A stretch of 64,000 nucleotides of DNA, from assembly GCF_003034915.1 (NCBI RefSeq), contig NZ_PZJX01000003.1:222874-286873 (forward strand), written 5' to 3'. A program made the position numbers and the translations under genes. This document shows, one piece after another, positions 1 through 8,254 of the stretch. The notes beneath the pieces were generated by a model. It had not been told where the DNA came from and did not search any database. It was given only the letters and a program-made list of their open reading frames with translations. How positions within the stretch are numbered: position 1 is the first letter of the stretch; the number at the start of each line of letters is the position of its first letter. Source of the stretch: Mesorhizobium helmanticense. Lineage in GTDB: Bacteria > Pseudomonadota > Alphaproteobacteria > Rhizobiales > Rhizobiaceae.

Positions 1-1181
1 GTGGCCTTCTTCGCCGGCGCGATCGGCCGCAGCGTATCGGGATCGGCGACCATCTCGGCGCCCAAAAGCAGGCCCTTGCCGCGCACGTCGGCGATAAAGG
101 GGAAGCGTTTGGCCAGTGCTTTCAGCTCGCTGATCAGCAGCTTGCCCATGGCGGCCGCATTGGCGATCAGGTCGAGCCGGTCCATTTCGCCCAGCACAGC
201 AAGGCCGGCGGCGCAGGCCAACGGATTGCCGGCATAGGTGTGGCCGTGCTGGAAGCCGCCGGAGGCGAGCAGCGGCTCGACCAGACGAATCGGTGCCGCC
301 AGCGCGCCGAGCGGCGCGTACCCCGAGCCAAGCCCCTTCGACAGCGCGACGATATCGGGCTTGCAGTTCCAATGGTCGCCGCCGAGGAACTTGCCGGTGC
401 GCCCGGCGCCGCTCATCACTTCGTCATGGACGAGCAGGATGCCATGGCGGTCGCAGATCTCGCGGATGCGCGGATAGTAGCTGTCGGGCGCCACAAGGGC
501 TGCGGTTGCCGCACCACCGACCGGCTCCATGATGAAGGCGAGCACGCTTTCCGGCCCCTCGGCGAGGATCCTCTCCTCCAGCATGTCGGCATAACGGATG
601 CCGCGCTGTTCCATCGAAAGGTTGTCGCGGTCGCGCCAGGCAGTTGGCGCCGGTACGGTCGGCATCACCTGCATCAATGGCGTGAAGGCTTCGGCCAGGG
701 CATCGTCGCCGGTGACGGCGAGCGACCCTAAAGTGCCGCCATGATAGGACGGAAAGCGCGTGATCACCTTCCAGCGCTTGGGTTGGCCGGTAGCGACCGC
801 CCATTGCCGGGCCAGCTTGATGCAGGCTTCCGTAGCCTCCGAGCCGCCCGAGACGAAGAAGATCCGGTCCATGCCTTCGGGCAGCTTACCGGCCAGCTCG
901 CGTGCAAGCTCTTCGGCCGGCTCATTCTCGAAATGCAGCCGGTAGGCGAAGGTGGCGCGATCCATCTGCCGCTTCATGGCGTCGAGCACATTGCGGTTGG
1001 AGTGGCCGATATTGGCGACCATCGGCCCGCTCGATCCGTCGATGAAACGGCGACCGTCCTGTGTCCAGATGTAGATGCCCTCGGCGCGGTCGACCAGCGG
1101 CCGGCGTAGGCTGGACAAATAGAACAGATGCGATGGCGACCGGGCCGCGATATCTGGCGCTGAGGTCTGGGATTTCGGCAT
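1..1181 (-). CDS. Class III PLP-dependent aminotransferase (partial, C-terminus outside window)
   Basis: Moves an amino group between an amine or omega-amino acid and a keto acid in the cytoplasm; the substrate cannot be told from sequence. Reading back from the ATG at 1181 gives 393 codons without a stop to the window edge, so the C-terminus is cut off. Family marks in order are FIDGSSGPMVANIGHS, the PLP-phosphate loop FVSGGSEATEAC, FIMEPVGGA, HDEVMSGAGRTG with the PLP-ring Asp, and the Schiff-base Lys in ALSKGLGSGYAPLG. The start lies one base past the stop of the upstream dimethylformamidase-like gene, so the two are almost certainly co-translated. The pairing suggests catabolism of an amine or amide (inference). 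Confidence 0.93.
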   Translation of the reverse strand, partial: MPKSQTSAPDIAARSPSHLFYLSSLRRPLVDRAEGIYIWTQDGRRFIDGSSGPMVANIGHSNRNVLDAMKRQMDRATFAYRLHFENEPAEELARELAGKLPEGMDRIFFVSGGSEATEACIKLARQWAVATGQPKRWKVITRFPSYHGGTLGSLAVTGDDALAEAFTPLMQVMPTVPAPTAWRDRDNLSMEQRGIRYADMLEERILAEGPESVLAFIMEPVGGAATAALVAPDSYYPRIREICDRHGILLVHDEVMSGAGRTGKFLGGDHWNCKPDIVALSKGLGSGYAPLGALAAPIRLVEPLLASGGFQHGHTYAGNPLACAAGLAVLGEMDRLDLIANAAAMGKLLISELKALAKRFPFIADVRGKGLLLGAEMVADPDTLRPIAPAKKA

Positions 1182-1182
1182 G

Positions 1183-2823
1183 TCAGGTCTTTCCGAGGTA
1201 GCGGTCGAGAACATTTTTCGTCACGCGCTCGACCATCGCATCCTGCCTTAGCAGGCCGGCGACCCATTCGCAGCTTCCGGCGTGGAAAACCTCGCCCTTG
1301 CCGCGCGGGAAATTGACGATCATGCCGTTGCCGCGCTTGACCTTGTCGAGATTGGCATCGCTCGCCTCGCCGAACAGCGTCTCTGCGGTGAAACGGCCGT
1401 CCTCGTCGCCGAGAAACTGGTCCTTGAGCGGGATGTCGGCGCTTTCCTCGACCTGGCTCGCCATGCCGACGGCAAGCACTTGCAGGCCGTCAGGCGCGCC
1501 GCTTGCGGCTGTCGGATAGGGCAGGCCGCCGCGAAGTTCGAAATCGAGCCCGTCGACCTCGTAGCCATAGACATGGCTGTCGGCGCCGAGCAGGTCGCCA
1601 TAATAGATGCCGGTGCCGGCGAAGGCCCAGTGCTCCGGCCTGTAGACCGGAAAGCCGCGCACGCCGCGCGGCGCGCAGCCGCCCCAGCCGGCATAGACGC
1701 CCCTGGTCGCATTGAGCCCGAAGGTCGCCGAACCCGGCCGGCCGATTTCCGGCGCTTCCCAGGAATTGGTGGCGCGGGTGACGTCGCCGCCGCGATAGGC
1801 CGGGTCCTCGGCGCGGGCGCGGTATTTGTAGCAGACCTGCCGGCGGCCCTCGTCCTCCAGCCTGGTCTGCCACATGAAATTGCCGGCAAAGCGCGCCGCA
1901 TGGCCACCGCTTGTCACATAGGCGTCGACCGCGTCGCGCATCTCCCAAGTCCAGTATTCGTCATGGCCGACGAAGACGACGCAGTCGTAGCCATCGAGGA
2001 TTTCGGGCGAAAAATGCAGATCGTGCTGGCTGGCGAGATCCACGGCATAGCCCGAGCGCTCGGCAAAGCGGAAGAAATGGCTGTCATAGCTCGCCCAGCC
2101 GGAGGAGGCGTATTTCTTCGAATGGCCGGTGGCGAAGGCCCATTCCATATGCGGATAGCGCGGCACGGTCCTGGGCGGCACAGCGACCTCCAGCGGCACG
2201 CGCGGCGCTTCCCTCGGCAGCACGACGAAGCCGCGGCACCATGGCCGCTGCGTCGACACCATGCGCGCATACTGGTCGCGGTTTGGGCCGGTGATGCCTT
2301 CATAGTGATTGGAGCCACCCCACGTGTTGTAGGCAAGCCATGTACCTGTCGCCGCGATTTGCAGCACGCGGCCGGGCTTTTGGCCGAGCTGCGGAGCGAC
2401 GATGAAAAGATGGTGGCAGTGGGCCGGCTGACCGTCGCGTCCATCGGCCGTCAGCGTGACGCGATAGGCGCCGGACGGCCAGTCGTCGCCGATCCCGAAT
2501 TCGAACGATGCTTCCCAGCCGCAACCCTCGACCGAGCACTGGTCCGGCGTGTCCTGCCAGCGCGCCGCGATGCCGGCTTTCTCGAACAGCTTGGTCTCAC
2601 TGCCGCCGTCACGGATAATGGTGATGCCAAAGATTGGGGCCGTCGAGCTGACATGCAGCGCCACCGTTTCGCCCGCGCGGTATGAGAAGCGGTCTGTGTA
2701 ACACCAGATCTCGCCGCGCTCGCCATCCATGCCCGGCCGCTCCCAGTAGTGGGTGCGCACCGCCTGCCGGCGTTGCTCCGGCGTCAGTCCGAAATCGGGA
2801 AATTCGGTTGGCAGATGGGTCAT
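1183..2823 (-). CDS. N,N-dimethylformamidase large-subunit-like protein
   Basis: About 546 residues resembling the large (beta) subunit of N,N-dimethylformamidase, an iron-dependent amidohydrolase. Visible blocks are an N-terminal beta-rich domain (about 35-145), then the characteristic ATGTWLAYNTWGGSNHYEG, FVGHDEYWTWEMRDAVDAYV and GNFMWQTRLE segments, and a C-terminal FPRGKGEVFHAGSCEW block. There is no signal peptide, so it should be cytoplasmic. The ATG at 2823 is preferred; a GTG at 2829 is also in frame and neither has a clear Shine-Dalgarno. No small alpha subunit is seen beside it, so the true substrate is probably another amide. First gene of a pair with the aminotransferase. Confidence 0.8.
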   Translation of the reverse strand: MTHLPTEFPDFGLTPEQRRQAVRTHYWERPGMDGERGEIWCYTDRFSYRAGETVALHVSSTAPIFGITIIRDGGSETKLFEKAGIAARWQDTPDQCSVEGCGWEASFEFGIGDDWPSGAYRVTLTADGRDGQPAHCHHLFIVAPQLGQKPGRVLQIAATGTWLAYNTWGGSNHYEGITGPNRDQYARMVSTQRPWCRGFVVLPREAPRVPLEVAVPPRTVPRYPHMEWAFATGHSKKYASSGWASYDSHFFRFAERSGYAVDLASQHDLHFSPEILDGYDCVVFVGHDEYWTWEMRDAVDAYVTSGGHAARFAGNFMWQTRLEDEGRRQVCYKYRARAEDPAYRGGDVTRATNSWEAPEIGRPGSATFGLNATRGVYAGWGGCAPRGVRGFPVYRPEHWAFAGTGIYYGDLLGADSHVYGYEVDGLDFELRGGLPYPTAASGAPDGLQVLAVGMASQVEESADIPLKDQFLGDEDGRFTAETLFGEASDANLDKVKRGNGMIVNFPRGKGEVFHAGSCEWVAGLLRQDAMVERVTKNVLDRYLGKT

Positions 2824-2979
2824 GAGCACCGAAAGAGTGACAGGCCGCCATTTCGGCCATCCGCCAGCCGGGCGTCAAATGGAAACGATCGGGCCAGCAT
2901 TCGGCCGCATCGCTCTTGGCCCCATTCGTCAAACGGACTATCTCAGGTGAGGGCGGCAATCTCTGCCGCGGGAGACGTC

Positions 2980-3228
2980 ATGCTGCGAGTGCAAAAGGTC
3001 AAGGTCGACGACATCTATGTGCCGACAGCGCGCAAGAAGACGCTGCATCCCGAGACCGTCCGGCATCTGGCCGAGGATATTCTGGAAAACGGCATGAAGA
3101 CGCCCATCCAGGTCCGCCACGACGGCAAGCGCCATATCCTTGTCGAGGGCCTGCACCGGCTGGAAGCGGCGAAGTGGCTCGGCGAGACCGAGATCGACGC
3201 CTATCTCGTCCAGGCCAAGCGCCATTAA
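2980..3228 (+). CDS. Small ParB/Srx-fold nuclease-like protein (82 aa)
   Basis: The 82-residue product is essentially one ParB N-terminal domain: an N-terminal strand (VKVDDIYVPTARK), a helix (VRHLAEDILENGMKTPIQV), then VEGLHRLEAAKWLGETEIDAYLV, which matches the family's G-x-H-R-x-x-A segment. It lacks the helix-turn-helix and dimerisation parts of chromosome-partition ParB, so a role in segregation is unlikely. The start at 2980 has a good GGAGA ribosome-binding site 5 bases upstream; the frame stays open further upstream but that part is not protein-like. It is a monocistron divergent from the dimethylformamidase-like gene. Function unknown. Confidence 0.8.
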   Translation: MLRVQKVKVDDIYVPTARKKTLHPETVRHLAEDILENGMKTPIQVRHDGKRHILVEGLHRLEAAKWLGETEIDAYLVQAKRH

Positions 3229-3369
3229 GGCGACGGGCCGTCCATCGCAATCACCTGTCATCGTCCGTATTTTTTTCGCGAACCGTGTCGGCCAGCGCTT
3301 TGCCCGCCCGTCTTTCAGGCGGAACCGAAAGCAAGCGGCCCTGAATCGCCGTCACCGGAGGAGTTTGAC

Positions 3370-4326
3370 ATGTCCCGATCGATGTTTTTCGCCATTATTG
3401 CCTCGGCCGTCGCACTCCTTGCCGCGCCGGGCGCCACCACCGCGGAGGAGACTAAACCCGCCATGACCACCGAGACGAACACAATGCCCAAGCCGGAAAA
3501 GTCCGGCCTGCTGCCGGTCGACGGCCTGGATTATTATTACGCCGTCTATGGCAAGGGCGAGCCGCTGCTTCTGCTGCATGGCGGCCTCGGTACATCGGAC
3601 ATGTTCGCACCGCTCCTGCCCAAGCTCGCCGAGAACCGCACAATCATCGCGGTCGACCTGCAGGGGCATGGCCGCACCGCGCTCGGCGAACGTCCGTTCA
3701 CCCTTGAGGCGATGGGCGACGACATGGCCGCGATCGTCAAGGCGCTCGGCTACGATCATGTCGACGTCATGGGTTATTCCCTGGGCGGCGGCGTTGCCTT
3801 CCGCATGGCCGTCCAGCATCCAGAAGCGGTGCGCCGGCTGGTTCTTGTCTCGACCGGCTATGCCGCCGACGGCTTCTATGCCGAGATGCGTGGCCAGCAG
3901 GCGCAGGTCAGCGCCGCCACCGCCGATTTCATGAAGGACACGCCGATGTACAAATCCTATGTGGCGGTGGCGCCGCGCCCGCAGGATTTCCCGAAACTGC
4001 TCGACACGCTCGGCAACTTCATGCGCAACGACTATGATTATTCGGCCGACGTCGCCAAGCTGAAGATGCCTGTCATGCTGGCCTATGGCGACGGCGACAT
4101 GTACCGGCCCGAGCACGAGATCAAGTTCTACCAGATGCTCGGCGGCGGGTTGAAGGACGCCGGCTGGATGCGCGAGAACCTGTCGCAGAACCGGCTGGCC
4201 ATCCTGCCCAACCGCACCCACTACGACGTCTTCTTCGCCCCGGAACTGACAGCGGCAGCGCTGCCTTTCCTCAATGGCGAGACCAGGGTCAAGAGCTGGG
4301 ACGAGGTCGTCAGCGAAACGAAATAG
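3370..4326 (+). CDS. Exported alpha/beta hydrolase
   Basis: A 318-residue alpha/beta-hydrolase with an N-terminal signal peptide (MFFAIIASAVALLAAPGATTA), so probably periplasmic. Oxyanion-hole motif LLLLHGGLG, nucleophile elbow GYSLGGG (Ser nucleophile), an Asp after the LAYGDGD strand and a late His in PNRTHYDVF supply a complete catalytic triad. The start follows a strong GGAGGAG at 3358-3364. It converges on the 2OG-Fe(II) oxygenase gene with a 68-base gap. Substrate not predictable; esterase or lactonase activity is typical of the fold. Confidence 0.88.
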   Translation: MSRSMFFAIIASAVALLAAPGATTAEETKPAMTTETNTMPKPEKSGLLPVDGLDYYYAVYGKGEPLLLLHGGLGTSDMFAPLLPKLAENRTIIAVDLQGHGRTALGERPFTLEAMGDDMAAIVKALGYDHVDVMGYSLGGGVAFRMAVQHPEAVRRLVLVSTGYAADGFYAEMRGQQAQVSAATADFMKDTPMYKSYVAVAPRPQDFPKLLDTLGNFMRNDYDYSADVAKLKMPVMLAYGDGDMYRPEHEIKFYQMLGGGLKDAGWMRENLSQNRLAILPNRTHYDVFFAPELTAAALPFLNGETRVKSWDEVVSETK

Positions 4327-4394
4327 CCGTCTGACATCTGCCTGTCGGCCGTCTCGGAGATGGCCGGCAGTCTCGTGGCGCCTGCCGATCTTCT

Positions 4395-5423
4395 TCAGGA
4401 AGCCTTGGCGCGGCGCGGCTCTCTCAGATGTTTGATCCCTGCCATCTCGACGAAATTCGTCGCCGACTCCCAGAGATAGTCGCCATAGAGAAACGGCTCG
4501 AAGGGTTGCGCGCCGGCGAGCGGCAGCGGCGCGATCTCGGCGTCGACACGCGGCTCATAGAAGAACGGGATCGAATAGCGTGCGGTTTTCGGCGCAATCA
4601 CCCGGTGCCGTGTCGCCCTGACCCGGCCGCCCGTCCAGCGCTCCAGCAACTGGCCGAAATTGACCGCCAGCGTGCCGTTGGCCGGCGGCACGTCGATCCA
4701 TTCGCCCGCCAGGTTTTTCGCCTGCAATCCCTCGACGCCGTCCTGCGCCAGCAGCGTGACGAAACCGGAATCGGCATGTTCGCGCCCGATGATGCTGCGC
4801 GTCTCGCCCTTGTGGACCACCGAGAATTCCGGCCCGCTGGTGTCGATGCCGGCATTCGCCTCGCGCAGGGGATAGCGGATCAGCCGCAAGGTCGAAATGC
4901 CGCCTTGGAAATCGGCGTCGAAGATCGTTTCCGGCAGGCCGAGCCCGCGCGCAATCGAGCGCATCAGCGCATTGCCCACCGCTTCCATGGCCCGGTAATA
5001 GCTCGCGGCCGCATCGCGCCAGCCGGGCAGTGTTTCCTCGGCGGGCAGGGGCGTCGGCTCGCGCAGCGGATCGTCCGATTGGGCGCCTTTGGAGGCTTGC
5101 CCATGCGCAAGGTCCGGCCCCATGTCGATGCCTTCCTTGTAGGACACGGCGGTGGGCTGCAGCGGGAACCAGCCGCGATAGACGTTCTTTTTCGTGCGGT
5201 CGAAATTCCAGCGCAGCAATTTCTGCTTCTCGCCATCGGGCAGGGCAAAGATGCGCAGCAGCTCCATTCGCTTTTCGGGCGTCAGCCATGCATCGCCGGG
5301 AAAATCCTTGATCGCCATGAAGCCGATGCCCGAGGCGGCGGAGAGAATCCTGGCGTCGGTACGGTCGCGGTCGGGCGAGGGCGGCTCGAACAGAGCTGCA
5401 ATCCCGATGGTTTCGATATCCAT
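4395..5423 (-). CDS. 2-oxoglutarate/Fe(II)-dependent oxygenase, isopenicillin-N-synthase family
   Basis: Non-haem iron oxygenase of 342 residues, cytoplasmic. An N-terminal non-haem dioxygenase domain (about 1-130) is followed by the double-stranded beta-helix core. The iron triad is visible as His and Asp in GREHADSGF and a distal His in RATRHRVIAP; the co-substrate Arg-x-Ser is in TARYSIPFFYEP. The start is supported by GGGAGAGAGG just upstream. Related bacterial enzymes hydroxylate or desaturate small metabolites, or make ethylene from 2-oxoglutarate; nothing nearby identifies the substrate. Confidence 0.88.
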   Translation of the reverse strand: MDIETIGIAALFEPPSPDRDRTDARILSAASGIGFMAIKDFPGDAWLTPEKRMELLRIFALPDGEKQKLLRWNFDRTKKNVYRGWFPLQPTAVSYKEGIDMGPDLAHGQASKGAQSDDPLREPTPLPAEETLPGWRDAAASYYRAMEAVGNALMRSIARGLGLPETIFDADFQGGISTLRLIRYPLREANAGIDTSGPEFSVVHKGETRSIIGREHADSGFVTLLAQDGVEGLQAKNLAGEWIDVPPANGTLAVNFGQLLERWTGGRVRATRHRVIAPKTARYSIPFFYEPRVDAEIAPLPLAGAQPFEPFLYGDYLWESATNFVEMAGIKHLREPRRAKAS

Positions 5424-5609
5424 GGCCTCTCTCCCAATCTGCCGACGTAAGCAGGCGCAATGGCCGGCATCCTGTCAATCCCGTGTCGTTGGGCCAAAAC
5501 GGATCGCGGTTGCATCACGGCGATAGATGGAGCCATCAGGGCTTTTCAATTGACCGGGCCATGCCCGTCGCTACCTTGCCCGCGAGTTTCCAGGCAATGG
5601 ATCAGGGCG

Positions 5610-6008
5610 ATGGCGAGATATCAGGGCGGATGCCTGTGCGGCGCGGTGCGCTACCGCGCCGAGGCCGCGCCGATCAATGAGCGCGTCTGCCATTGCGGGC
5701 TCTGCCAGAAGGCGATCGGAGCCGCGTTCAACGCACGCATCCTGTTCCGCATTGACGATGTGACGGTCGACGGGCCGGTGGCGACGGTGAATTCCTCGCC
5801 CGATCTCAAGCGCGGCTTCTGCGCGGCCTGTGGCACGACGATGTTTTCCCGGCGCGATTCAGCCGGCATCATCGGCGTTACCACAGGCTCGCTGGACGAT
5901 CCGTCCCTGTTCAGGCCGCAGATGCATATGTGGACCGCCTCGAAGCAGCCCTGGGTGCGGCTCGATGACGGCCTGCCGCAATATGAAGGCGCGCCGCCAC
6001 CCGCTTGA
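5610..6008 (+). CDS. GFA family (glutathione-dependent formaldehyde-activating-like) zinc protein
   Basis: 132 residues with the GFA/Mss4-like zinc fold: an N-terminal CLCGAVRY, then CHCGLCQKA, then CAACGTTMF provide the conserved Cys ligands of the two zinc sites. Members are cytoplasmic; a few are linked to glutathione S-hydroxymethyl chemistry but most have no proven activity. The start at 5610 is chosen because the similarity begins there (MARYQGGCLCGAV); the frame is open upstream without protein-like sequence. It stands alone, divergent from the oxygenase gene. Confidence 0.88.
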   Translation: MARYQGGCLCGAVRYRAEAAPINERVCHCGLCQKAIGAAFNARILFRIDDVTVDGPVATVNSSPDLKRGFCAACGTTMFSRRDSAGIIGVTTGSLDDPSLFRPQMHMWTASKQPWVRLDDGLPQYEGAPPPA

Positions 6009-6130
6009 TCGTCTGCCTCCCTGCACAAAAAATTAATCCAGAACCACGAGATAGCCGGCAAAGCGTCATTGGTGGGCCATCATTGCCTGCCTATCTATCG
6101 CCTGCGGGCCGGCAGTCGAGGAGGCGATCG

Positions 6131-6343
6131 ATGGACGATAGAATCAACACACTGGATGAACTCTTGAGCGATCCGATGGTCCAGCTCGTGATGCAGCGTG
6201 ACCGCGTGCGCCCCGAACAGGTGCGCGTATTGCTCGAACGTGTCCGTGGCCGGGTGGCCGGGGAAGCGCCTGCCATCGGGCCTCAGCTGCCGCCGGCACA
6301 TATGGTGGCCAGGACCTGCCAGAAGCTGTGGCTGTGCCGGTAA
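6131..6343 (+). CDS. Conserved small hypothetical protein (70 aa)
   Basis: A 70-residue, Arg-rich, mostly helical product (INTLDELLSDPMVQLVM, then RPEQVRVLLERVRGRV) with no signal peptide or membrane segment. The ATG at 6131 follows a GAGGAGG Shine-Dalgarno. I do not recognise a named domain; the N-terminal half resembles short rhizobial proteins of unknown function. It lies between the GFA gene and the GH25 lipoprotein gene on the same strand but with gaps over 100 bases, so it is probably a separate unit. Confidence 0.6.
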   Translation: MDDRINTLDELLSDPMVQLVMQRDRVRPEQVRVLLERVRGRVAGEAPAIGPQLPPAHMVARTCQKLWLCR

Positions 6344-6534
6344 AATGCGTCGCCTGATTCCGTCACGCGCGTAGTGTCGGCAACGTCGATTCGGTCCTGC
6401 TCCGCCCGGCAGGGTAAAAACGTCGTAAAAATTTGATTCAATCTTTGTTGGTAATTTCTCGTTAGTACTCTGGACTGGTTTGTCCGGCGGCGTGTGTCTG
6501 CCTTCGGTCTGTTGTGTTTTGCGTACAGGTCCAG

Positions 6535-7617
6535 ATGCGGTTACCAGGCGTCGTCATTTTCTCGCTCGCATCGCTTTGGCTCGCCGGCTGTTCGTCGACG
6601 GCGGGCGTCGATGCCCTGCAGATACCGTCGAACGAGACGACAAGTTCGGTGCCGCGGCCGAGCGCGCCGGTCGCCTCCGGGCCGTCTGTTGGGGTGCCGA
6701 CCGCCGGCCTCGCGCCGATGAAATCCGAAGCCCCCATGAGATCCGAAGCCCTTGCCGAGAGCGATCGGCCCTTTGGCCTGGCTGAGGAGGAAACGGTGGC
6801 GTTTCCTGAATTGCCCGACAGCGCCGAACCTCCGGTCGAGCCCGCGGCCCTGATATCGCAGCCAAAACGCCTGTCACGCGCCGCGCCAGCCATGCTTGCC
6901 TCGCCGGTCACGCGCTATGGCTTTCGCGACGCCAAGCCGATCAATTTCGGCCGGGGGGCCTCACCACGGCATCTTGCTGTCCACGGCGTCGACGTCTCGC
7001 GCTGGCAGGGCGACGTCAACTGGAGCAAGCTGCGCGCCCAGGGCGCCAACTTCGCCTACATCAAGGCGACCGATGGCGGCGACCATCTCGATCCCCTGTT
7101 CATGAAGAACTGGCGCAATGCCGACGCCGCCGGTCTGAAGCGCGGCGCCTATCACTTTTTCTACTGGTGCCGCACGGCAGGCGAACAGGCCGACTGGTTC
7201 ATCCGCAACGTGCCGAGGGTCGAGGGTGCCTTGCCGCCGGTGATCGACGTCGAGTGGAACGGTGACTCCTCCTGCAAGCGGCGGCCGTCGCGCGCAACGG
7301 TGCTGGAGAAGATGCAGGTGTTCATGGACAAGCTTGAGCGCCACTACGGCCAGCGCCCCATCATCTACACCGCGCCCGATTTCTACCGCGACAATCTGCG
7401 CGGCGCATTCCCCGATTACCCATTCTGGCTGCGCGCCGTAGCGCAGCACCCGTCAAAGGTCTATCCCGGCCGCAAATGGCTGTTCTGGCAATATTCCGGC
7501 TCCGGCCTGTCGCACGGCGTGAGAGGCCGCATCGACCTCAACGTGTTCCATGGCGATGAACGCGCCTGGCGGGCATGGGCGGGTGGCAGCCGGGAGATGG
7601 TGGCTGAGGCCGAGTAG
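6535..7617 (+). CDS. GH25 lysozyme-like lipoprotein
   Basis: About 360 residues. The N-terminus carries a lipoprotein signal with lipobox LAGC, placing the protein on a membrane facing the periplasm. After a Pro/Ser-rich linker (about 20-145) comes a GH25 muramidase domain: GVDVSRWQGDVNW, FAYIKATDGGDH, GAYHFFYWC, the catalytic DVEW strand, PIIYTAPDFY and the late WLFWQYSG. The usual ATEG is ATDG here. Such enzymes cut the beta-1,4 bond between MurNAc and GlcNAc, so a role in envelope remodelling is likely. ATG 6535 is preferred over ATG 6514 because it sets a normal signal-peptide length. Confidence 0.9.
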   Translation: MRLPGVVIFSLASLWLAGCSSTAGVDALQIPSNETTSSVPRPSAPVASGPSVGVPTAGLAPMKSEAPMRSEALAESDRPFGLAEEETVAFPELPDSAEPPVEPAALISQPKRLSRAAPAMLASPVTRYGFRDAKPINFGRGASPRHLAVHGVDVSRWQGDVNWSKLRAQGANFAYIKATDGGDHLDPLFMKNWRNADAAGLKRGAYHFFYWCRTAGEQADWFIRNVPRVEGALPPVIDVEWNGDSSCKRRPSRATVLEKMQVFMDKLERHYGQRPIIYTAPDFYRDNLRGAFPDYPFWLRAVAQHPSKVYPGRKWLFWQYSGSGLSHGVRGRIDLNVFHGDERAWRAWAGGSREMVAEAE

Positions 7618-7630
7618 GGAGAGCGCTGCT

Positions 7631-7760
7631 TGCCTTCTCCCCCTGTGGGAGAAGGTGGATTGGCGCGTAGCGCCAAGACGGATGAGGGGTGCTGGACGGA
7701 ATGAGGCGTTGGTGTCTTCTGGAACACCCCTCATCCGACCGAGCTTCGCCCGGCCACCTT
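7631..7760 (+). repeat. Rhizobial intergenic palindromic repeat element
   Basis: A non-coding block of nested inverted repeats directly after the GH25 gene: CCTTCTC/GAGAAGG at 7633-7655, TGGCG/CGCCA at 7661-7675, and the outer pair GGATGAGGGGTG (7680-7691) with CACCCCTCATCC (7725-7736). The wording matches a mosaic palindromic element common between genes in Mesorhizobium genomes. It could act as a transcript-end hairpin. Confidence 0.75.
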
Positions 7761-7804
7761 GCCGGCCACGGTGACGCGCCCGACAAACTTCTCTTAGCCC
7801 CCGT

Positions 7805-7969
7805 TTACTTCTTGCGTGGCGGCTCGTTCTTGGTGTCCCCATAACCTGGCTTGGGAACTCGTTCGACTGTGGTCGTGTTAGGGCGGCGCTCTGCTTCCTT
7901 TACAGGAATGAATTGGCCGCTCTTTGAGCTACGTCCAATATCGAAAGTCTTGCGTTCATTGGTAGTCAT
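7805..7969 (-). CDS. Small basic hypothetical protein (54 aa)
   Basis: A 54-residue protein missed by simple length filters: MTTNERKTFDIGRSSKSGQF at the N-terminus and a Pro/Lys-rich tail ending NEPPRKK. There is no membrane segment or Cys. It looks like a soluble, charged, possibly disordered protein. Its ATG lies inside the 3' end of the upstream 64-codon frame (8150-7956) in another register, suggesting translational coupling. Ribosome-binding site weak (TAGAGAAAG). Not recognised; the amino-acid composition is protein-like, hence the moderate confidence. Confidence 0.5.
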   Translation of the reverse strand: MTTNERKTFDIGRSSKSGQFIPVKEAERRPNTTTVERVPKPGYGDTKNEPPRKK

Positions 7970-8150
7970 TTGCGTATCTTTCTCTAGGACTCGCCTCAGC
8001 TACCTCGACTCCAAGAACCGACTCCCCATATAGTATCCTTGCTACAGGAGATGGGATTTCGGTCTCGTCGCCCCGCGTGGGCTTCGGCTTATTCGCGGTA
8101 TCCAAGGCCGGTCCGAGAGGGTCGGCCTTGGTGTTTTCAGGGGATGTCAC
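7956..8150 (-). CDS. Possible small hypothetical protein (64 aa)
   Basis: A 64-codon frame with a GTG start at 8150 preceded by AAGGA about 10 bases upstream. The product is hydrophilic and Pro/Glu-rich with no known motif. Its end overlaps the start of the 54-residue gene. It sits about 100 bases past the 3' end of nrdJ on the same strand, so it may be read from the nrdJ transcript. Support is limited to the start signal and overlap. Confidence 0.35.
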   Translation of the reverse strand: MTSPENTKADPLGPALDTANKPKPTRGDETEIPSPVARILYGESVLGVEVAEASPRERYANDYQ

Positions 8151-8254
8151 ATAAAGACATCCTTATGCGTTTGTACTCTTTTTGTTCCTCTTGCCATTTC
8201 GGCCCGATCTTACGACCGGGCCGACGATGTTACGTTTTAGCGACCCAATTCCCC

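Noticed and set aside
1282..2685. Plus-strand open frame of 467 codons antisense to the dimethylformamidase-like gene
   Set aside because: High-GC shadow; the minus-strand frame has clear family motifs and the plus translation has none.
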